Source of the DNA: Obelidium mucronatum
Taxonomy: Eukaryota > Chytridiomycota > Chytridiomycetes > Chytridiales > Chytriomycetaceae
DNA: 12,820 nt
Assembly (NCBI GenBank): GCA_025765595.1
Contig: JAIVFH010000609.1
Span: 1-12,820 of the forward strand
Direction of reading: 5' to 3'
The translations under genes were made by a program, and so were the position numbers. The first letter of the stretch is position 1. Each line of letters begins with the position of its first letter. Positions 1 to 7,805 of this stretch are shown piece after piece. Below the pieces are notes generated by a model. The model was not told the origin of the DNA. It did no database searches and saw only the letters and a program-made list of their open reading frames with translations.

Positions 1-320
1 TCAACCTCCCCTCACTCCCTCATCCTACCCCCTCCCTCCCCTCCCAATCACTCCCTCCTCCCCTACCTCACCTCCCCTCCCTCCCCTCCCTCCCTCCCCC
101 TCCTCCCCCCCCTCCCCTCCCCTCCCCCTCCCCCTCCCCTCCCCCTCCCCTCCTCCCCTCCCCTCCCCTCCCCCTCCCTCCCCTCCCCCTCCCTCCCCCC
201 CCTCCCCCTCCCCTCCCCTCCCCCTCCCTCCCCTCCCCCTCCCACCTCCCCCTCCCCTCCCCCTCCCCCTTTCTTCCCCCCCCCTCCCCCTTTCTTCCCT
301 TCCCCCCCCCTTCCCCTCGT
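1..320. repeat. CT-rich polypyrimidine tract
   Basis: The plus strand is almost pure C and T, built from irregular CCCTCC and CCCCTCC units. The minus strand is therefore G/A only, with many closely spaced G runs. Long open frames across it (Gly/Arg/Glu-rich) are composition artefacts. Such tracts can form G-quadruplex or triplex DNA and are prone to assembly error. No gene is supported here. Confidence 0.9.
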
Positions 321-395
321 TGCCCCCCGTTTGCCTTGCCCCTTTTTTGTCCGTTTGTTTTATCTTTTTTTCTTGTTTTCTTGTCCTGCTTTTTT

Positions 396-473
396 CTTGT
401 AATGCTTGTAATGACTATTTGTTTTAGTAAGGCACTTGTAATGAATATTTTGTCTTGTAATGACCTTGTAATG
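396..473 (+). repeat. CTTGTAATG short repeat, five copies
   Basis: The 9-mer CTTGTAATG occurs at about 396, 405, 435, 454 and 465, usually followed by A. Copies are partly tandem and partly spaced by 10-20 bases. The flanks (321-395 and 474-660) are T-rich with no convincing gene. Confidence 0.7.
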
Positions 474-666
474 AAAGTTGTTTGAAAATGAAAAAGGCAT
501 GCACCCTTCCAAAAAAAAGTATAAAAGAAGGAACTTTGCCCTTCAAAAAACATTCTACTGGTTGATGTCTTCTTTGGCTCAGATGCCAACCCAGGTTTTA
601 CTTTAATTAAATTAAATCTATTACTAAACCAAAACTTCCAGTTGAATCCACTTGAATACAGCTGGC

Positions 667-940
667 AAAAAGGGTGCACACTTTTTGCTTGCATTATCAC
701 TATACATTATCACTATACATTATACACTATATATTATACTCTATTCCCTATACACTACACACTTCACATTATACACAATACAACACACCTACTATTCTTT
801 ATACAATACAATGCAGTGCACTGGCTGGTGGAAAGGGTGCACACTTTCTACATGCCATGCATCACTTCATACAATACCCACAATACCATGCAATAACAAC
901 TCATCTCATACATTCTTGTAGAAAGGGTGCACACTTTCTA
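667..940. repeat. Three copies of an AAAGGGTGCACACTTT near-palindrome
   Basis: The 16-mer AAAGGGTGCACACTTT is centred near 677, 841 and 931, each time within a slightly longer A/T-flanked version. It is an imperfect palindrome around GTGCAC. The DNA between copies is a degenerate CAATA/TATAC-type simple repeat. A weaker relative (GCATGCACCC) lies near 497-506. Open frames across this region are Tyr/His/Ile-rich translations of the simple repeat and are not called as genes. Confidence 0.75.
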
Positions 941-971
941 CCTGCTATGTACTAATAAATAGAATACAATA

Positions 972-974
<3 letters not shown>

Positions 975-1018
<44 letters not shown>

Positions 1019-1202
1019 TACAATACAATACAATACTATACTATACTATACCATAGCTGGTTGGGAGACTGTAGCTGATATACGAATACCATACATACAA
1101 TACAATACAATACAATACAATAGAAAACAATCAATAGAATACAATACAAATACAATACAATAGAATACAATACAATAATTAATAAAGCTACAGTCTCCCA
1201 CT

Positions 1203-1235
<33 letters not shown>
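975..1235. repeat. T40 tract, ACAAT pentanucleotide array and C31 tract
   Basis: Forty T residues (975-1014) are followed by an ACAAT/ATACA pentanucleotide array to about 1180, then 31 C residues (1205-1235). Inside is a perfect 15-bp inverted repeat: TGGGAGACTGTAGCT at 1062-1076 and its complement at 1186-1200. Confidence 0.9.
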
Positions 1236-1238
<3 letters not shown>

Positions 1239-1937
1239 CTGCCTAAAAATTCTCTCTTGATTGCTTATGTTATCAACAGAAGTTTTTAGATTTCCCCTTC
1301 CTTTTTCTTCTTCTTTGAAAGCTTCATTGCCATTCTTATATTTTTCCATATTTATTTTTATAATAAAAGTATGTACAACTAATTCCTCTTAGGTATTTAA
1401 TCTGTTGTGCCCCCTGAAATGCATCCAACTTATTTTCTAACACACCCCCCAGCTTAAATTCCTTTTATTATTCCTCTTAATATGTAAGTGGGTTCAGTTT
1501 GACCTGTCATGTTACCAGATGGTCATGGGGCTGGGTTAGAGGTGAGAAGCAAACTTAACCTAGCCATTATTAACATGTATTACCTAAGTCAATATCCTCT
1601 CAAGTCTAGGGCTGTTAGCAAGAAAAATAGAACACATACAGAAAAATTTCTGCAAAGTGTTTTTTTGCCATGTTTGTATGGGTAACCCTGGCATGTTAGT
1701 ATGGGTAACCCTGGCATATGCCAAATCTGTTCAGGTTTTGGGTGGCCAGCATCCATTTTTTTCTTCCTTGACTTGTGTTTTTTGTTTGTTGCAGTAGCCA
1801 GGCTCCCTAGTTTGAAATAGTACCCAAAGAACACCCCCCTTTCCATCTTTTCAGCTTTGATCATTCTCCAGACGTTGTTTGTTATTATCTTTGTTTTCAT
1901 AAAGTTGGGAATCCCAATTGGTTGTAACTTCCAAATG
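1236..1937. other. No gene recognised; 19-bp direct repeat
   Basis: A/T-rich sequence with C runs. The only clear structure is a 19-bp direct repeat, GTATGGGTAACCCTGGCAT, at 1676-1694 and 1699-1717. A 124-codon minus-strand open frame covers 1589-1963 but partly translates this repeat and has no recognisable motif, so it is not called. Confidence 0.6.
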
Positions 1938-2945
1938 TCAAGAATGCACAAAAATAAATACATTTGCTAAAAATAGAACTACAAGGAATTGCCTTTCCAA
2001 CCCCTCAAACTCCCCCTTAACATGACAGGTTGACAAGCAACCTGCAACTAGCGCTTTCAATGTAAAGGCAATGAGTCCATCATGAAACCAGTTATTCCCA
2101 GAGATACCGATAACAGCCTCTAGTGTTATGTCTGGGTGAATGTGTCCAATTTGCAATGGCATTGTCGGAAAATTAGTAAGTAAGGACTGCACAAAGGAAC
2201 CACTGCTTGTACTGTTTTTATGAGCTTCAACCCATCTGACAACCATTTTCAGATCTTCACGCAAGGTCTTGAGCTGGTAGTATACAACTTGTCCGTTAAC
2301 TTCTGCATGAGTATACGCAGTACCATCCACAATGGCAACGGAATCTCTTTTTCGGTTTAACAGCAGCTCATTTTCAATGCTTCGTGCCACGTCAGGTGGA
2401 AGAAGGCGGCGGACGTGATCTCCATTTGGCATCACACAAAGACAGTCAGTGGAAATCAGAAATTCGGCATTCTTGCTCACTTCTGCAAGTGTTTTGGTAT
2501 TGTATTTGCCGAATATTGTTTGGTGTAAGACTACGAGATGCAGGGATGAAGTCGCCGGGAGCATTGATTAGATCGCCCACTGTCCAAGTGGAGCGAGCGG
2601 TTGCGGCTGGATGCAAACGTCCTCCATCTTCAGGGATGGAAATTACAGCTCCATTGGCGTCGCCATCTTCAATCAAGCACTATAGGTATATGCTTGACAG
2701 GTGCTTGAAAGCGCTTGCCTCTGTGCTCCTACAGAGCTGGAGCATGCTCGAATATTACTGCTGTTGCTTGGAAGCAGGGCACCGAATCTGCTACGTGTGC
2801 CGAGGCGTGTTTTTCCATGCATTACGGCAAGCAGCGGGACGACTTTCTCACTGATTTTTTTCAACTCCGCCGCTGTCAAACATTGCAGCAACGGTGTCCA
2901 AAGTTGTTTAAAAAATGATTTATTGGGGGGGCATGGAATAAGCAT
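1938..2945 (-). CDS. Ulp1/C48-like SUMO-protease gene, truncated, three exons
   Basis: Seen: exons 2945-2733, 2679-2535 and 2482-1938 join in frame across two GT-AG introns of 53 nt (2680-2732) and 52 nt (2483-2534), giving about 300 residues from an ATG at 2945. Without the introns the region looks like three broken frames. Near residues 248-262 is SGNNWFHDGLIAF, which resembles the W-L-N-D-x-x-I segment that opens the catalytic domain of Ulp1/SENP cysteine peptidases (clan CE, family C48). Known: such domains run on for roughly 150 residues to the His, Asp and Cys of the active site. Here only about 20 residues follow before the frame enters a dispersed repeat (1971-2046) and stops, so no catalytic residues remain. 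Inference: a severed protease gene of the type often carried by eukaryotic DNA transposons. The upstream 230 residues are not recognised. The protease call rests on one motif. Confidence 0.45.
1971..2046 (-). repeat. 76-bp hairpin-bearing repeat, copy A
   Basis: Nearly identical to 6193-6268. It contains a perfect stem of CAGGTTG and CAACCTG (2026-2032 / 2038-2044) with a 5-nt loop. It overlaps the 3' end of the Ulp1-like frame and supplies its last residues and stop, so the protease domain ends at the repeat junction. Confidence 0.8.
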
Positions 2946-3316
2946 CCAGGTTATTTAACGGACCCCCGCATGGTCCTATTGTGTGCGGGGGGTGCATGAA
3001 ATAGATCGTGCAGGGGGGGCATGAAATAATTATTTCCTTTGTCTAATATCACACTCCTTCCAATAATTCTTGGATATTGGATACTCATTATTCTTAGCTG
3101 GATACCATCTGTCTGTGCAAGTAGTAGGCAGTCAGCCTTTGCCAGCTGCATTCCTGTTCCCCTGCGAGGTCCTGAATCACAGTGATGGTGTTTTTCATGC
3201 ACCTGTTCCAAATGCAGGTTTCCTTGTTGCAAGCATTTACTGCCGGTCTCTCCTGGACTCCGAAGCTACCAATGGTCTCCTCTCTTTCCTTCAAAACTGT
3301 CGTGGGAGAGGCTTGA
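2946..3316. other. Spacer between divergent genes
   Basis: This lies between the minus-strand Ulp1-like gene and the plus-strand gene starting at 3317. Frames of up to about 100 codons exist on both strands but overlap each other and show no motif. G runs occur near 2980-3020. It may hold the shared 5' region of the two genes, but no promoter element is clear. Confidence 0.4.
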
Positions 3317-3830
3317 ATGGCGGTGGGGGGGCCTTCCATTATTCCAAAGTCCTTTGACTTTGGTTTCACTGCCTCTGGAACTCCTTGGATTCGTTTCACA
3401 AGAACATATTGTATGCTACTTTATTTTTCCCCCTTCTCTTTCTTTACTACGTTACGTTCATAGTAAATCTATACTTTTAGGGCTGCCTTCCGCCACTCCT
3501 TTCACTCCAACCAGAGTGTACGGAACTCCCAGTAAACCAAAGCCGGCTCCCGCCAACAGATCTTACCAGCTTTCAAGGGAAGGAATTCCTTACATTCCTA
3601 TCTACGACTGCCAAACAAAGACTTTTGACTTAAAGAATCTTCAACACAATAAGGTTGCGTCTTTGGCTCCTGGTGACAAGGTCTTAGTGTCAGCCACGGT
3701 GAAATTCGAAAAGACGGGGGAAGTTTCTCTCAATCCTGTGTTTGTTGCTCTCTTTGAACGTGGAAATGGAGGTGACGACCAAGTTGTCTTTGGAAAGAAG
3801 GAAATGGTTGGAAAGGCCGATGATTGGTGA
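3317..3830 (+). CDS. Small two-exon protein of unknown function
   Basis: Seen: an ATG at 3317 (preceded by an in-frame TGA at 3314) opens a frame to 3410. A 70-nt intron at 3411-3480 (GTATGC...TTTTAG) joins it in phase to 3481-3830, which ends in TGA. The product is about 147 residues. It has a Pro/Thr/Lys-rich stretch at about residues 35-55 (including GTPSKPKPAPANR), then a globular-looking half with alternating hydrophobics (GDKVLVSATVKFEKTG) that suggests beta strands. No known family is recognised and no signal peptide or membrane segment is seen. The exon 1 frame only makes sense with the intron, which supports a real gene. A T12 tract follows the stop by three bases. It sits outside the inverted-arm element, divergent from the Ulp1-like gene. 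Confidence 0.55.
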
Positions 3831-3833
3831 ATC

Positions 3834-3997
3834 TTTTTTTTTTTTGCATGCTTTATTTATTATTTTTACTTGCATCCAAAAAATGTGGAATATTGGATGG
3901 CATATCTATTGTGTACTATTAGTGAGTTGCTGTGCCACCAAATGTCGCCGTACAGAGAAAAAGGGGTACTAGCTTTTAGCTAGCTAGCTAAAAAGGA
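3834..3997 (-). repeat. SINE-like or conserved 3'-flank repeat, copy 1
   Basis: On the minus strand it starts TCCTTTTTAGCTA, carries a 65-70 bp block also found at 5449-5514 (GTGGCACAGCA, TCTCTGTACGGC), then a diverged middle, and ends in A12. The second copy (5354-5514) has the same order and almost the same length. Its head lies directly beside the TTAA at 3998-4001 that bounds the large element. The block includes TAGCTAGCTAGCTA. Confidence 0.6.
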
Positions 3998-4001
3998 TTA
4001 A

Positions 4002-4584
4002 TTGTGTCAGAGGGTTTTCCTTTATTGCATGCGCTTCTGTACTTGGTGATATCACTTTCTCTTTGATCCACTTTTGCAGCCTTTTTGCAACAGATACTAG
4101 AAAGCGGAGAATCCGGCTGATTCTGGCAGATGGAATGGAAACAGCAAGCTGGACAGTGAAGTATAACCAGGAAAGTTTGCAGAAAGCGGTTACCTTCAAC
4201 ATCAATTGCAATGCCACATATTGCAATCGGAAGATACGGGAATCAGTTTTGCAAGCTCTGGGTTGAGCAATGTATATTTATTTACTATCCATTTATATAC
4301 TATCCATTTATATACTATCCCTTTATACAATTATTTATAATAAACAGCTGTTTTCCTTATTTATACAATTTTTGTTACTTATTCTTGAGTTTTAGTGATG
4401 GTTGGGGGGTAGCGGCCTGTGAACCAGTGGCTTGTAGCTCGTTCCCCACATAAAAAGGTACAGAGCGGCCTGCCACAGGTCGCAAGCGGCCCGCTAGCGG
4501 CTCGTCAACAGGTCGCAAGTGGCCCGTGAGCAGCTCATGACGCGACCGGTATCACAACTCGCCAGGTCCGGCTTGCTTCCCCAA
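4002..4584 (+). repeat. Left inverted arm
   Basis: Matches the right arm in reverse complement from the tip to the GC-rich part ending CCCCAATTG. Relative to the right arm it lacks about 20 bp after GCAGAAAG (near 4187) and carries one GC-rich unit instead of two. A frame at 4063-4266 (with DTRKRRIRLILADGM) stays open here but shifts in the right arm because of that indel. The opposite strand reads SVAKRLQKWIKEK then stops, which resembles the tail of the plus-strand gene ending at 12030. AATAAA lies near 4339. Confidence 0.8.
4461..4584. repeat. GC-rich subterminal minisatellite, left copy
   Basis: One unit of the GC-rich repeat that occurs twice in the right arm. It contains variants of GGTCGCAAGCGGCCCG and GCGGCTCGT, roughly twice per unit. 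The block is much more GC-rich than the A/T-rich arm sequence just outside it. The position at the inner side of a terminal arm suits a transposase-binding array (inference). Confidence 0.65.
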
Positions 4585-4943
4585 TTGTTCAAATGGCAGT
4601 AGAACTTGCTTAGATGGTCGCCGACCCAAAACTGGTAGCTTTGTTGCATTTACCCCTGACATGCACCTTTCATAAAAGGGTTAGCATTTAGAAGAAAGTG
4701 GCTTCCAATAATCTTACAGTATTGGAAAAATCCAAAGAACAGCAAGGGTATCGAGATGATACAGTGATGGATAATTGAAAAAGAAGGGGGAATAGGGGCC
4801 GTTCATATAGCTTCTGCAAGAACCAAGCATGTAAAAAGATAACAGTAAAAACAGATAACAGTGAACCAAGCATATGTGACAGCACAAAGCTCACAAGACT
4901 TAACATGTGACTGACCCAAGCAAGGACACTAGACTACTCCAGC
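4585..4943. other. No gene recognised
   Basis: Spacer between the left arm and the gene ending at 4944. A 72-codon hydrophobic frame on the minus strand (4688-4906) shows no supporting motif. GATAACAGT and ACCAAGCAT each occur twice close together around 4820-4875. Confidence 0.5.
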
Positions 4944-5345
4944 CTACTCCACTGTCAAATCAATAACATTGCTCTCATCACCTTCAGGCACATTCAGGCG
5001 CTTCAGTAGGGCATGCGCAAATGAATCAGGAAGCCAAACAGCAAAATCGCCATCCTGGGTTTTGAATACCCGCTTTCCGCCTTTGGATTTGCCACGCTTT
5101 GGCTTGCCCTTCTTCTTCCTTTTTCCACCATCAGCTGTCTCACTTTCGGAAGGGCTGTTTCCGGCACTGTTGTCAAGCAGCACTTTTGTCTTTTGTGCAG
5201 TGAGAAGTGGCGCAGCAGTTCCTCCTTGTTTGCGAAAGGCCAACAGGTACTTTGTTATCTGGTCAAGATTTCCAATGTTGGTTTTCTTCTTAGATGCCTT
5301 TAATGATGAAACATCAGAGGAAGCAAAGCAACTGAGCGTATGTCT
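4944..5345 (-). CDS. Basic protein ending in a SUMO-interacting motif, 5'-incomplete
   Basis: Seen: an open frame from 5345 to TAG at 4944 gives 133 residues with no usable ATG near its start; TAG lies directly upstream. The N-terminus must come from another exon (a possible acceptor is GCTCAG near 5332) or is lost. Order: a Ser/Lys-rich start, ITKYLLAFRKQ, an acidic/Ser patch (SPSESETADGG), a strongly basic stretch (KRKKKGKPKRGK), a folded-looking part (FAVWLPDSFAHALLKRL), then GDESNVIDLTVE at the very end. Known: VIDLT flanked by acidic residues is a canonical SUMO-interacting motif. Inference: a nuclear, DNA- or SUMO-associated accessory protein of the element. No family is recognised. The opposite strand has a 126-codon frame over the same bases but lacks such motifs. 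Confidence 0.5.
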   Translation of the reverse strand, partial: RHTLSCFASSDVSSLKASKKKTNIGNLDQITKYLLAFRKQGGTAAPLLTAQKTKVLLDNSAGNSPSESETADGGKRKKKGKPKRGKSKGGKRVFKTQDGDFAVWLPDSFAHALLKRLNVPEGDESNVIDLTVE

Positions 5346-5353
5346 CTAGTGAA

Positions 5354-5514
5354 TTTTTTTTTTTTGGGGAAGTGCTCACTCATCCAATAAAAACATTTTA
5401 TTGGAAATTTTTTGTTATTCGTATCTCAGTTTGGTTTGTTGTGCCATGTGCTGTGCCACCAAGGGCCGTACAGAGAAAAACAGGTACTAGCTTTATAGCA
5501 ATAGCTAAAAAGGA
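5354..5514 (-). repeat. SINE-like or conserved 3'-flank repeat, copy 2
   Basis: Same architecture as 3834-3997: the minus strand starts TCCTTTTTAGCTA, shares a 65-70 bp head, and ends in A12. A perfect hairpin, CCAATAAAA with TTTTATTGG, occurs at 5384-5404 just before the A tract. No clear target-site duplication is seen around either copy. Confidence 0.6.
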
Positions 5515-5526
5515 CACCAGAAACGT

Positions 5527-5590
5527 GGACAAAGGGCAACATCTGACCCATCCCAAAAACAGAAGAGGACAAAGGGCAACATCTGACCCA
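5527..5590 (+). repeat. 24-bp direct repeat, two copies
   Basis: GGACAAAGGGCAACATCTGA with the next four bases CCCA occurs at 5527-5550 and 5567-5590, a 40-bp period with identical copies. The second copy runs straight into the right arm of the 35-bp inverted repeat. Confidence 0.85.
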
Positions 5591-5627
5591 CTAGAGACAT
5601 ACGCTCAGTCACTTTGCTTCCTCGCAG

Positions 5628-5758
5628 TGCAGGTTGCAACTCCTGAGAAATTAGGACTTAGTGAAAATTTCTTTTTAGGGGTGTGTGCGATAAATCAGAA
5701 TTTCTATTTTGATAACCAGAAAATTAAAAGAGGCTCTCTTCTTTGTTTCCAAATTTAA
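5628..5758 (+). CDS. Possible terminal exon of an unknown plus-strand gene
   Basis: After the acceptor-like TTCCTCGCAG a frame of about 42 residues runs to TAA at 5756-5758 (VATPEKLGLSENFFLG, then NQNFYFDNQKIKRGS). Hydrophobic and polar residues alternate as in a beta-rich fold. The same frame is open upstream to 5372 but there it translates repeat DNA. No upstream exon was identified. It may be a gene fragment or chance. Confidence 0.25.
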
Positions 5759-6192
5759 AATCTTGGGGGATGACCAGAAGATGTCAAACAAGCCAAAAGC
5801 AGACAGATTCTCATCATGAGTCTGCCTGCAATCTGTGCTGCTTACTAGGCATTAATCTAGCCTTGAGTCACTTCTTATTTTGCCTTTTAGAGCTTCCATT
5901 ATTTGTGTAAGTTGATGAAATCAATTAGAGGAAAGCTTATTCTGGTTTTCAGGTGGACAAGCCTGACGTGACAGCAGCTAGAAAATATAATAAGCAAAAC
6001 ATGATAACTCAGGTCAAAAAACCCTTCTTGAGATAGTTGGGTTGTCTGGAGTTACTTTGTTTCCAAGTCAATTTTCCTTTAATTGCCAGGGAAGCAACAG
6101 CTTGAACAAGTCCATTTTCTAAAAATAGAACTATTAAAAACCCCCTTCTTAACCCTCAAACCATTTGAACAAAGTAGGAACATCTTTTCTAT
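5759..6192. other. No gene recognised
   Basis: A/T-rich spacer. It has an imperfect palindrome near 5801-5829 (CAGACAGATTCTCATCATGA followed by GTCTGCCTG) and, at 6117-6165, a decayed extra copy of parts of the 76-bp hairpin repeat (AAAATAGAACTA, CCCTCAAAC). Confidence 0.5.
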
Positions 6193-6268
6193 AAATAGAA
6201 CTACAAGGAATTGGCCTTCAACCCCCTCAAACTCCCCCTTAACATGACAGGTTGACAAGCAACCTGCA
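6193..6268 (-). repeat. 76-bp hairpin-bearing repeat, copy B
   Basis: Nearly identical to 1971-2046, including the stem CAGGTTG/CAACCTG (6248-6254 / 6260-6266). On the minus strand it begins about 20 bases after the stop codon of the gene ending at 6289. In both copies AAAGCGCT lies a short way upstream, so the shared sequence may once have included the gene end. Confidence 0.8.
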
Positions 6269-6288
6269 ATAAATAAAAAAAACCCCAA

Positions 6289-7252
6289 TCAGCGCTTTGC
6301 CTTCTTGCTTGCGCTTCCTTCCTGAAGCGGCTCCCGCCAATACGCCTTCTTGACATGTTGGTTGTTTGCAAAGGCCCGAACCACTGTGTGCATCTCTGGC
6401 TTGCGCTGATGGCAGCTTTGCCCAGCCTTGTAGAAGTGCAGGTGGTTGAATGCTTGGATGAAGCAGCCGGAAGTGTGGTTTTTGTCAGGAACACCTGCAT
6501 GGAACAACAGCTTTTTGGTCCATTCAGCGAAATGACGTTTTGCTAATTCGAACGTAAACGTCATTCCGCTGTATGTTGCAAAGAAGCACTTGTACTTCAA
6601 GAAGATCTATAGCAAAGTCAGAAAACGCAGATAACACTCAATAAACATGAAATCACCTTTTTCAGCTCCTCATTGTACAAATGGAGCCCAACGTAAGCAT
6701 GTCCAGACTCCTTCTTGTCAGGGAAGTTGACCAACCCAGTCTCCTGCTTGACCATTGGGTGGTTCTGGTGCTGGACTTTTGTCGGCTTCATCTACTGAAT
6801 GTTGTGAGCCAAGCAGTAAAAACCAATCTCTCACCATCATCGAAATCCAAAGGAAAAGGCTGCGTATCACTAATGGAGCTGCGGATAGAGCCAGACAACT
6901 GCGGCTGGCTTGACACTTGTTCATATTTGTTGTCATCTTTGTCTTCATCATCCAAGTCTTCGTCATCATTGCGAGGGTCCCGTCTATCAGACTCGCTGGA
7001 CATGGTCATTATCAGCGCCATTGTCTGCGTCACTTTCAGATTGGATTCCCCGTTCGTCTGGTGAACTTACAGACCCTGTTGTGTGATTTAAATGATTAAA
7101 ATTGAATAAACCCCATTTTAACGATGCTTACGTCTTCTGCGCCTTTCCATAGCAGTCTCATTGCGTTTAGCAGAGCTGGGCGTCTTGCTGTTGGTTTTGC
7201 GCGCAGGCTGTTTGGCTGGTGTTGGTGATGCTCGGCGCTTAGTCTTGGACAT
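6289..7252 (-). CDS. Unknown element protein with basic N-terminus and acidic middle, four exons
   Basis: Seen: ATG at 7252 opens a very basic start (SKTKRRASPTPAKQ, MERRRR). Exons 7252-7132, 7065-6824, 6791-6657 and 6606-6289 join in frame with introns of 66, 32 (6792-6823) and 50 nt (6607-6656), giving about 271 residues to TGA at 6289. Using the nearer acceptor at 7076 gives an attractive acidic frame (SPDERGIQSESDADNGADND) that then hits stops, so the first acceptor is uncertain. The middle is acidic (NDDEDLDDEDKDD). The last 140 residues look globular (GHAYVGLHLYNEELKK, then KYKCFFATYSGMTFTFELAK) and end in a basic KKAKR tail. The terminal basic clusters suggest nuclear import. No known domain is recognised. 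Its ATG overlaps the stop of the preceding gene. Confidence 0.5.
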
Positions 7253-7747
7253 TAAAAATAAAGAAACATACCTGCAATCGTTGGACCAGCAATTACAACA
7301 TCGTCGTCCCTTTCCTTTTCTTCGTCATCGGAAATGTGGAGAATAAAGCCACTCTCACTCCCATCTTTGTGTTGGCGTTGCTCCCTGCAAACTTCATTCC
7401 GGATTGCTTCCTGCAGGTTGATCCGCGACTCCCGCAGTGGGACCCTGTGCAAGCGCTCCGCGTTCTTTGATCCATCCACGTTTGTTTTGCTGGGTTCTGG
7501 GTACAGCTGTGTGGTAAAACGCACCTTGAACATGTTGTTCACATTCTTGCAATCTATAACAACAAAAAACAGAGCCTCAGCAATACGCATACACTTAAAG
7601 TCAAATAAACCATTACCGTAGGTGAATTGTGGCATGAGTTTTCTTGCTATGTCAAGGTCTAGCTCTTTTTCGTCAGGATACATGACACCAAACCCCACTT
7701 GTCCAGCTAGTGTAAGAAACTGAAAAGACTCAACAGTTTTTTCAGTT
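7252..7747 (-). CDS. Unknown element protein, 5' boundary unclear
   Basis: Seen: an open frame from 7747 (TEKTVESFQFLTLAGQ; first ATG at 7683) to TAA at 7254-7252. A 63-nt GT-AG segment (7554-7616) can be removed in phase or read through. Its best reading as an intron gives KLMPQFTY joined to DCKNVNNMF. Clear segments are VGFGVMYPDEKELDLDIARK, an Arg/Glu-rich helix-like part (LRESRINLQEAIRNEVCREQ), and an acidic end (ISDDEEKERDDD). A strong donor CAG|GTATGT near 7271 could skip the last six codons and splice in phase to the next gene's second exon at 7075, fusing the two proteins. No family is recognised. Confidence 0.45.
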
Positions 7748-7749
7748 CA

Positions 7750-7805
7750 GGTGTACAACAGTCATTAGCTGTTCGTCGTTTTTTTTCAGGTGGTAGTTGT
7801 ACACC
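7750..7805. repeat. Inverted repeat, 10-bp arms
   Basis: GGTGTACAAC at 7750-7759 pairs perfectly with GTTGTACACC at 7796-7805 around a 36-nt loop that itself contains AACAG and CTGTT. It lies just upstream of the gene at 7747-7252 and could be a regulatory site or a relic of an insertion. Confidence 0.6.

Larger units (their letters stand above)
5317..5623. repeat. 35-bp inverted repeat flanking a repeat copy
   Basis: GAGGAAGCAAAGCAACTGAG... at 5317-5351 recurs as its reverse complement at 5589-5623 with two mismatches. It encloses the SINE-like copy 5354-5514 and a 24-bp direct repeat. The left copy is inside the SIM-protein frame; the right copy supplies a pyrimidine-rich run before a possible plus-strand splice acceptor (CTCGCAG at 5621-5627). 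Confidence 0.8.

Noticed and set aside
63..700. Long Gly/Arg/Glu-rich open frames on the minus strand
   Set aside because: They translate the CT-rich tract; stops are absent because of composition, and no coding signal is present.
642..955. Overlapping Tyr/His-rich frames in all three plus frames
   Set aside because: All three frames are open through the same simple repeat, which points to composition, not coding.
1589..1963. 124-codon minus-strand frame
   Set aside because: Part of it translates a 19-bp direct repeat; no motif or splice support.
2384..2958. Plus-strand frames over the Ulp1-like gene
   Set aside because: They lie antisense to spliced exons that join cleanly and carry a recognisable motif.
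4969..5349. 126-codon plus-strand frame over the SIM-protein gene
   Set aside because: Hydrophobic and motif-free; the minus frame has the ordered basic stretch and VIDLT end. Not fully excluded.
6681..7099. Plus-strand Ser/Leu-rich and Val/Phe-rich frames
   Set aside because: Antisense shadows of the acidic and basic exons of the 7252-6289 gene.
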